Shown here: positions 57,949 through 64,000 of the stretch, piece after piece
Layout of the letters: every line of letters begins with the position of its first letter
Numbering within the stretch: the stretch's first letter is position 1
DNA from: Periconia sp. R9002
Lineage: Eukaryota > Ascomycota > Dothideomycetes > Pleosporales > Periconiaceae
Direction: 5' to 3'
Assembly: GCA_023627715.1 (NCBI GenBank)
Contig: JAMAHW010000038.1
Span: 62,001-126,000, forward strand
Length of the DNA stretch: 64,000 nt
Translations under genes and position numbers: made by a program
Notes under the pieces: model-generated
Databases searched by the model: none
Seen by the model: the letters and a program-made list of their open reading frames with translations, nothing else
Told to the model about the DNA's origin: nothing

Positions 57949-59587
57949 TGGCTGCGATCGATGTTGCGATAAAGTAAGTTTAAAAGCATCACCGGCCATG
58001 TACTTCACGCAGCTCTCTCTTCTGGCCACGCCGAGCGTTCTGTAATATTTGAAAGCTAATTCCCTGGCAGAGCTTGCAAAAGCGTTTCTGAGACCTGCTC
58101 TACTCTTAAAAATGCTGAAAGAGAAGTCTACGAACGGATAATACGTCTGCGAAGCAACTGCTTGCAAATAGACATCCAATTGAAGATATTTCGTCAAATT
58201 GGGGACCAACTTGATGAACAAGGCCAAACCGTACTCACAGAGGTCTTGGGGATTCTATCCCAGAAGTTTGGCTACGCAGATACTATCCTAAAAGGCCTCA
58301 TCAAAAGCTGGCCTGCGAATCCCGAACCCACCGTTACACAGATTAATTCCCTTCGTAAAAGGGAAAGAATCACGTACGCTCGACAGAAAGACAGCCTGGA
58401 CAAAGCCATCAATGAACTCGAATCGTGGCAAGCCCAACCGTTCACTCCTCTATGGTTCGCAATAACGAAGGTGCAGACCCCACAATTCGACAAGGAGCTA
58501 GATCGCGTCAAAGAGAATAGCCAGGCCCAAGGACAAAAGATGATAAAAGCAGCGATAGGGATGCGTAATCCATTGCGGGACATTCGCTCCGCCCGCATTT
58601 TCTTACCACCAGAAAAACTGGAGTCAGCCAAAATCACCAGAATTGCTTTTAGTTCCGTCAAGTCTGTGCAAGTCGACAACAAGTGGCGCATCTTGGACTC
58701 GATATCTGGTTCTTCGGAGAATACAGTTCGTGAGCTTGCTGTAAGACTTAAATGCGCCGAACCATCAACGTTTGGCCTTTTGAAATGTCTTGGTGCAGTT
58801 CACAAGGAGAACAACAAGTTTAGCCTCATTTTCCGGATGCCAGACAGCATGTGTGAGCCGGAGACGCTCCGTGCAAAGATCATGGCACGTGATGCCGCCC
58901 ATTCTCTCTCAGACCGGTTTCGATTGGCCACCCAACTGGCAAGGGCAGTCTCCTCTGTCCATACCTTCGACATGGTCCATAAAAACATTCGGCCAGAGAA
59001 CATCATCTTGTTTCGAGATTCAGAGTCTACCTTAGGATCAGCGTTCCTTCTTGGTTTCGAAGCAATCCGTGGTGGAGAAGAAGGCACAAAATTGATAGGG
59101 GATACTGACTGGGTGAAGAATCTCTACTTGCATCCTCAACGCCAGGGAGCAAGAATTCGAGAACGTTATATCATGCAGCATGACATATACAGCCTCGGCG
59201 TCTGTCTGCTAGAGATCGGGCTTTGGAACAGCTTTGTGGAGTATAACGATCCGGATGCATACCCTACGAAGACGCGCATCTGCCATGTTCACGCAGAAAG
59301 CTCCGATAAATCTAGTCCTTCGGAACCCATCAAGACACACCTCCTTTCCCTCACTAGAAAGGAGCTTCCTGAAAAGATGGGTACTAAGTATGCTGAGGTG
59401 GTCCAGTCATGTCTTACTTGTCTGGATTTAGGGAATGAGGATTTCGGCGACGAATCTGAGTTTTCAGACGATGGGGCTGCTGTTGCTGTCAGATACATCG
59501 AGAAGGTATAAGTACCTTCTAGCAGTAGCTGGCTCTATTAGCTAACGTTTCAAGGTTCTTATGCGACTGAGCGACATCTCTGTGTAA
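57945..59587 (+). CDS. N-terminal helical domain plus pseudokinase (HeLo-like/MLKL-like architecture), start not resolved
   Basis: Exons are 57945-57973 (5' end uncertain), 58071-59505 and 59555-59587. In-phase introns of 97 and 49 bp have GCTAAT/GCTAAC branch sites. The joined N-terminus reads AVAAIDVAIKACKSVSETC, then a helical bundle through residue ~170 with KIFRQIGDQLDEQGQTVL. This resembles HeLo-type domains of fungal cell-death proteins. The C-terminal half is a kinase fold: FRLATQLARAVSSVHTFDMV, then HKNIRPEN instead of HRDLKPEN, GFE instead of DFG, then IYSLGVCLLEIGLW. The last exon gives VLMRLSDISV, a typical end for this fungal family. Catalysis is unlikely. No ATG lies in frame: the sequence at 57,944 reads ATGCGG, and one extra G would open the frame. 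This could be a lost start, a sequencing error or an unseen exon. Confidence 0.75.
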
Positions 59588-60206
59588 TATGGGCAGACCA
59601 AATGGCTGAGGCAGTGCCGAACAACAGCAAGCCGAAATCAAAGGATGCGAGCTGCGACGAACCTTTAGATGTCAGTATATGTGTTTCACTAGGAACAAGA
59701 CCACTTCTATCCGGTCTGTATCCCTGGAATTCTCAATACCAAAACCCGGCTTCGAGCAAATATAGAGTACAGAAATGGTACAACTAAAGAGACTCTTATG
59801 GCCACCACAGCGAACCTTCAATTGGAAAATTCGCCACTAAGCCTCGTCGGTAGCAGACGAACGGTTAGATCGCACTAGCGGGGAGGACGGCCGAGCCCCA
59901 CCGGCACGGCCCTTCCTGGGCTAGGGACATGCTCACTGGTAACTATTGATCACGTGATTGAGGCTTAGGGGTTAGTGTTCCAGCTCTTCTCAACAAATCC
60001 GTTAACTAGGTGAGGCATCTGTATTTGGACCGTCCTGAACTGGATCGGGCTGAATCGGTCGATGTACTGGCTGGCCAGGGATTCGAGTTAGATTCCAATA
60101 CAACCTTAGAATATACACCTCTTTCCCTCCTCATCGTGGCTGCGATTACCCCACCTCCTCCCCCCTTCGTCCACTCAAATGAAAATCACGCAGCGCCGAT
60201 TCCTGT
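59588..60206. other. Intergenic region with repeat relic
   Basis: Contains the less damaged copy of the repeat shared with 38.1 kb. A 60-codon open frame at 59,602-59,787 has no support. Confidence 0.55.
59931..60009 (+). repeat. Repeat copy shared with 38,136-38,227
   Basis: ctagggacatgctcactggt through aggcttaggggttagtgtt to tcaacaaatccgttaactag. It retains C/G where the 38-kb copy has T/A, so it is nearer to the original. The segment before it (gggaggacggccgagcccca) is GC-rich. Confidence 0.7.
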
Positions 60207-60821
60207 CTAGTCGCTCGCCGTCTCCGTTTCCATGGAAGCATTGAGTTGTGCTTGGAGACGGCGGCTGCGACACGCCTTCCTCCCCTTCTGCCGCGCCATC
60301 GTCTTCGCTTTCATCGTCTCCTTGCTATTGCTCTCCTCTCCATCTTCAGCGATGGACACCTCAACTCCCCGTCGCGACAGCTCCCTAATACCCACCAGAA
60401 CCCTCTTAATCATCGAGCGATCATTCGTACTCTTCACTCTCTCCAGCTCAGGGCCGTGATCGCGATGAAAATTAACCAAATCAACAACCGTCGACGAGCC
60501 ACAGAGTACCGTAACCTTTTGGATTTTAAGGGTCGTGGTAGTACATCGTCGTTTGATAGTCCCTCGCGCTAACCCCATCGCGTGTAGAATTGCGAACATG
60601 TGCGCTCGGTTCCGTGTTTTGACGTTTTCGGTTGCGAACTGACTGCGCTTCACGCTATACTTGCGGGTCTCGAGTGGGATGATGTTGTTCCTGGCTGTGC
60701 CTGTTGGCGCACGTTGGACTATACCGATGCCGAGACCCTGCGAAGCTAGGAAGTCGATCGCTGTGTGGAGGACTAAGGAGAGGGAGGGAGGGGCTGGAGT
60801 GGTGTGGTCGAGGTGAGACAT
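60207..60821 (-). CDS. Hypothetical protein, possible degenerate RNase H-like fold
   Basis: Single frame, 204 aa, start at 60821 (MSHLDHTTPAPP). The pattern KTRNRAHMFAILHAMGLARG, then KVTVLCGSSTVVDLVNFHRD, then MIKRVLVGIRELSRRGVEV resembles the helix-strand-helix order of type 1 RNase H (normally TxQRAEL, then TDSxYVV, then a helix ending in RG-x-V). The catalytic Glu would be His and the second Asp would be Gly, so nuclease activity is unlikely. The C-terminus is Lys/Arg-rich. Similarity is from pattern only and the gene itself could be spurious, though codon use and length look plausible. Confidence 0.45.
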   Translation of the reverse strand: MSHLDHTTPAPPSLSLVLHTAIDFLASQGLGIGIVQRAPTGTARNNIIPLETRKYSVKRSQFATENVKTRNRAHMFAILHAMGLARGTIKRRCTTTTLKIQKVTVLCGSSTVVDLVNFHRDHGPELERVKSTNDRSMIKRVLVGIRELSRRGVEVSIAEDGEESNSKETMKAKTMARQKGRKACRSRRLQAQLNASMETETASD

Positions 60822-61330
60822 TTTGGACGATGATAAAGGGTTCAGTTGGATGACGATACAAAATTCAGTTGGATATATGCGATGGCTTTCAAGGACTTTC
60901 GAATTTGGGTACTGAATTCATGTAGGAGGGGCTGTGGTAACGTGACCTTAGCGTAGTCCCATTCCCGCGGTTAACGTTCAGTCCCAGAGGATCTTGCTCG
61001 AGAGGTGACGATATTGATTCATATTTTTAGATTTCGATCATGGTTTGCATTCGACCCCATGGTTCCAGTCTGCAGCCCCTGCTATAGGATATAAGTAACT
61101 TTGTAAAACTTACTACATCAATCAATATTGGTACCTTGAGTCTACAAGGCAACGCTTGCTAAAATGTACGGAGGCAGCAAGATCAATATGATAAAATATA
61201 GTCACGAATAACATGATAAGCATTCCCTGCCTGCAACATTGAATTGTCGGATCAAGGCCTATGGACTAGCTTGTCTGACCGAGATCAAACACCCATTAGC
61301 GTTCTTCGCCGTCAGAGCCACCTGACCTTG
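60822..61330. other. Intergenic region
   Basis: About 500 bp, no gene or repeat recognised. It holds the promoter of the hypothetical gene and the 3' flank of the P450 gene. Confidence 0.5.
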
Positions 61331-62888
61331 TCAAGGCCTATCATCTTCACTCTTAATCTCTTCCAACTCTTGCAGCATGCTTACCACGATATACGACGTT
61401 TCCATTGTGGCTTTCTGCTGTCCAAGACACTGCCGCAAACCTGCGCCAAACGGCATGAATTCAAAAGTCGACGGTTTCGATTTGCCCTCCCAGCGTTCCG
61501 GGCGGAATTCAAGCGCATCTTCTCCCCAGATGGTCTTGTCACGATGGAGCGTCGCAAAGCATGTGTCGAAAAGTGTGCCGGCTGTTGCGAGGAGGGGCGA
61601 TGTGCCGTCGTGGCCGCCTCCGGTCGGGAGGATAGTGTCTCGCAATGCGACGCGGTTGTTCTGGGGAAAGACGGGGTACAGGCGGAGAGCTGGATGCCTG
61701 TTCAGTCTTCCCATGATGAGACGATTGGATTTATGGAGCAAACTCACTTTCTAGTATAACGTTCTGCAAGTATTTCATGCGACCCAGCTTGTCGAAATCG
61801 AGTGGCGCGTGCTCGACAGCAAGGACCTCGGCACGTAGCTTCGTAAATACAGAAGGGTGGTTAGATAGGACGTGAAATACGGTGCTGATAAGTGCAGCTG
61901 TCGTCTCCGAGGCCGCCATCATTGCCTGTATAATCTGATCTCTCAGGAGAACTCGATTATCCGTTTGTGTGGCCATGTTAAAGAGGAGTGTGCGCTGCTT
62001 GTTGCGATCCTCGGGGGTTTGAAGAGAAAGAGATTCCCTCCGATATTGAAGAGCACGCTCAACATATACATCAGCGAAATCATGCGTTTTACTACACGCT
62101 TTTAGCCACCCTTTCTTGGGCAGCAGGACCTTCAGCGGGCCAAGAGCGATGCGCATCCCGCAACCATTGAAGCCCTCCTGGAACGCTTCGAGAAAACCTT
62201 TGGCATGTTCCGGGGGTGATCCTGAAAGCATGCCAATAGGCTCCCCGAACAGGAAAAGTGTGTTCATGTCAAGATACTTCATGCCGTATGTTAGTGCCGT
62301 ATAATGTCCTAGGTTGGGAAACGGTCTTACTAGCTTGAAGATGTACGGCTGAAGATCGAACTTGGACCCATCCTTCGGGATTTTTTCCAACATCATCTGA
62401 AGATGCTCTTCTAGAGGGGCAAAGTCCGAGATGATCGATCTATGAAAGCCAGGCTTCAGAAGGTCGTGTGAGAATTTCCACGCGGGACCGTCTGTAGTAA
62501 TGAATCCAGTGCCACAGAACGGCCTCATATTGTGGAGCCGCAACGGCTCGATACCCCAGTCACTGGCGTTTTTTGAAAAAACCGCTCGTAGATTGTCTGG
62601 GTGGACCGAGTAGATGGCACGCGAACCGAAATTCAGCGCCTCGAAAGTGTGGCCATAATCATCGTATCGTCGCTGATGCTCATCCAAAAAGCGATTTTTA
62701 GTAATGGCATCACCCGTTTTCAAGAAAATATCCAGGCCAAAGATAGGGTCATAGTGTTTGTAGCGTCGCGCAGGCTTGCATCCGTGTCTGCTGGCTTTGA
62801 GACGAAGGCTATAGGCTAGGAATACACGATATGAGACGAAGAGGGCAACAAACGTCACTAGTGATGCCAATAGAGAAAAGAATGCCAT
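61331..62888 (-). CDS. Cytochrome P450, CYP52-like (fatty acid/alkane hydroxylase type), two exons
   Basis: Exons are 62888-61748 and 61689-61331 (58-bp intron ending ATCCAG), giving 499 aa. An N-terminal membrane anchor (LLASLVTFVALFVSYRVFLAY) is followed by a Lys/Arg-rich stretch and FGLDIFLKTGDAI. The I-helix oxygen-binding motif is AASETTAAL. ExxR is ETLR (residues 380-383), created only with the CAG acceptor at 61690. The PERF region is FRPERW, and the heme loop is FMPFGAGLRQCLG with Cys468. The order and the SKNASDWGIEPLR and LHNMRPFCGTGFITTDGPAW motifs fit the CYP52 clan, which omega-hydroxylates long chains in the ER. The substrate here is unknown. The protein is slightly short at the C-terminus. 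Confidence 0.92.
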
Positions 62889-63334
62889 TGTGACTATACT
62901 ATGTAGGAGTCGCGAAGATCAGTGGAGGAGACTGGAGCGACTACGCCACTTCTCATCAAGATAATGGAAGCTATAGCGGCACTGCCTATCTACTTCTGGA
63001 GCTGGGCTTACCCAAAACAAAATCCCACCGACACTGTCAGCATCACTACCATTGTAGTGGTACATTTGTAAGCAAGATACATAAAACAACAGCAACAATA
63101 AATAACCGGGGGACCGGCGCAGTATACTGTAGTCTAATGAGCAAACTGCGAATAGTCAGTATCAACGTTAAAATCACCTTCTTACCGGGTTTTGAGTAGC
63201 ACGATAAATGCGGGTCATGAACAAAATTCACTAGATGGTTACTTCAGTTTGATGAGTGGAAAAATAACAACATAATTAAATTCAATAGCTCCTGCAATCC
63301 GTCCATAACTCCAAGGGTCTATATCTATTACCTG
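62889..63334. other. Intergenic region between P450 and RING-H2 genes
   Basis: About 450 bp, AT-rich in the middle, with no coding signal recognised. Confidence 0.5.
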
Positions 63335-64000
63335 TCAATCAGGCGAGGCATCTGTACTCGGACCATCTGGAACTTCACCGGACTGAATAGGCCGTTGTAT
63401 CTCAGACCGATACAACTCTATTGGGTTGGTTTTGAACCGTTCTAGCATTCTATCTAAGACCTCTGACTTTGGATCTTCCAACATGCCTTCTACAAGCCAC
63501 ATGATCACCCGCATCACCTTGACGTGTTCCGTCTTGTGCGCGAATGACAGCTCTGTAGGCGGTCCAAATGCCTCGCTGAATGTCACACGAACATAGCGCT
63601 CGTGACATTCTTTGAGAGCACGCCAGTTTTCTGGTTTGGCGTGCGGGTAGACCATGCGAAAGACCTTCTGCAGATCCGTCAACAGGCCATGGAGAGTGGC
63701 CAACTCAGCATCGTTGTCCTTCTCTTTGGAGGTGAACTTGATGCAGGCCTTGTTGATTACCCCCATATGGAAATCCAAGTGGTTGATGTTGGGATTTCGA
63801 AGATAATATGGGGACTCTCGGGGTGGAGGCGAAGTGAGCTTCACCCGACACAAAGGACATGTCCCTTCCTTCCACGATGTGTCCAGTCCATGTAACCACT
63901 CATCAAGGCAATTTATGTGGAAGATATGTCCACATCTGTTCACTTTGACCCTGGTGGTTGATCCTTCCTCAAGGCAGATGGGGCAAGGCTCCTCGTTTTG
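63335..64000 (-). CDS. RING-H2 finger protein, 5' part beyond the window
   Basis: The frame is open to the window edge at 64000, so the true start is outside and the visible part is 222 codons. It opens with NEEPCPICLEEG, then KVNRCGHIFHINCLDEWL and EGTCPLCRVKL. These are the Cys and His ligands of a C3H2C3 (RING-H2) finger, as in E3 ubiquitin ligases. The remaining 150 residues are helical with no known domain. The ending SGEVPDGPSTDASPD is acidic. The substrate and the upstream domain cannot be seen. Ring geometry supports ubiquitin-ligase activity, but that is an inference. Confidence 0.82.
   Translation of the reverse strand, partial: QNEEPCPICLEEGSTTRVKVNRCGHIFHINCLDEWLHGLDTSWKEGTCPLCRVKLTSPPPRESPYYLRNPNINHLDFHMGVINKACIKFTSKEKDNDAELATLHGLLTDLQKVFRMVYPHAKPENWRALKECHERYVRVTFSEAFGPPTELSFAHKTEHVKVMRVIMWLVEGMLEDPKSEVLDRMLERFKTNPIELYRSEIQRPIQSGEVPDGPSTDASPD

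Noticed and set aside
57847..58227. 126-codon minus-strand open frame at the 5' end of the pseudokinase gene
   Set aside because: Antisense to the helical-domain exons, which carry in-phase introns and family motifs.
1..64000. CRISPR arrays, prokaryotic operons, integrons, phage
   Set aside because: Introns and gene families are fungal; no spaced direct-repeat arrays or prokaryotic signals are present.

Overview
This window looks like a chromosomal segment of a filamentous ascomycete (Pezizomycotina). It has many short spliceosomal introns (about 41-127 bp, most 50-60 bp) with GT..AG ends and CTAAC/CTGAC-like branch sites. Its gene families are typical of moulds: a Zn2Cys6 regulator, an AA11 chitin oxidase, a CBM1 protein, a SAT4/rhodopsin-type membrane protein, a CYP52-like P450, and fungal AAA and DUF7708 proteins. 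The combination resembles Dothideomycetes/Pleosporales, but that is an inference. Gene models below were assembled by hand by joining exons across introns in matching phase.

Layout. 0.2-1.3 kb: F-box-like protein (tentative model). 2.9-6.2 kb: AAA+ ATPase, divergent from a DUF7708-like protein (6.9-9.2 kb). 9.8-11.8 kb: multi-pass membrane protein. 12.0-13.7 kb: Zn2Cys6 factor, divergent from a secreted PAF-acetylhydrolase-like lipase (14.4-15.6 kb). 18.7-20.4 kb: rhodopsin-like membrane protein. 22.5-24.5 kb: PCL-type cyclin, followed by a 6.3 kb stretch without a convincing gene. 30.8-32.1 kb: SnoaL-like pathogen-related protein. 34.1-35.3 kb: PIP5K-like protein. 36.1-37.7 kb: glycine-zipper protein. 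37.7-39.0 kb: AT-rich repeat relic. 39.1-42.3 kb: AA11 LPMO with a giant low-complexity tail. 42.8-44.4 kb: PGA2 and CENP-S/MHF1, divergent. 44.5-44.7 kb: two tandem palindromes. 45-45.9 kb: MARVEL-like protein. 46.9-51.7 kb: two zinc alcohol dehydrogenases, divergent, then Ctf8. 52.2-53.1 kb: CBM1 protein. 53.65-53.84 kb: 12-bp minisatellite. 55.3-59.6 kb: a divergent pair, kinase-WD40 and helical-domain pseudokinase. 60.2-60.8 kb: degenerate RNase H-like protein. 61.3-62.9 kb: P450. 63.3 kb to the window end: RING-H2 protein, cut by the edge.

The most interesting locus is 55.3-59.6 kb. A Ser/Thr kinase with intact catalytic motifs, fused to six highly similar WD40 repeats, sits head-to-head with a gene for an N-terminal helical region followed by a kinase fold that has lost the HRD and DFG aspartates. 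This resembles an activating kinase plus executioner pseudokinase (RIPK/MLKL-like logic), and the WD40 repeats resemble those of fungal allorecognition receptors. The helical-domain gene lacks an in-frame ATG, and a 127-bp segment bounded by perfect 17-bp inverted repeats ends exactly at its first recognisable codons.

Housekeeping functions (cohesion: Ctf8; kinetochore/Fanconi: MHF1; ER: Pga2; PHO85 cyclin) are interleaved with secreted or accessory genes (AA11, CBM1, lipase, P450, kinase pair) and RIP-like repeat relics at about 38.1 kb and 59.9 kb.
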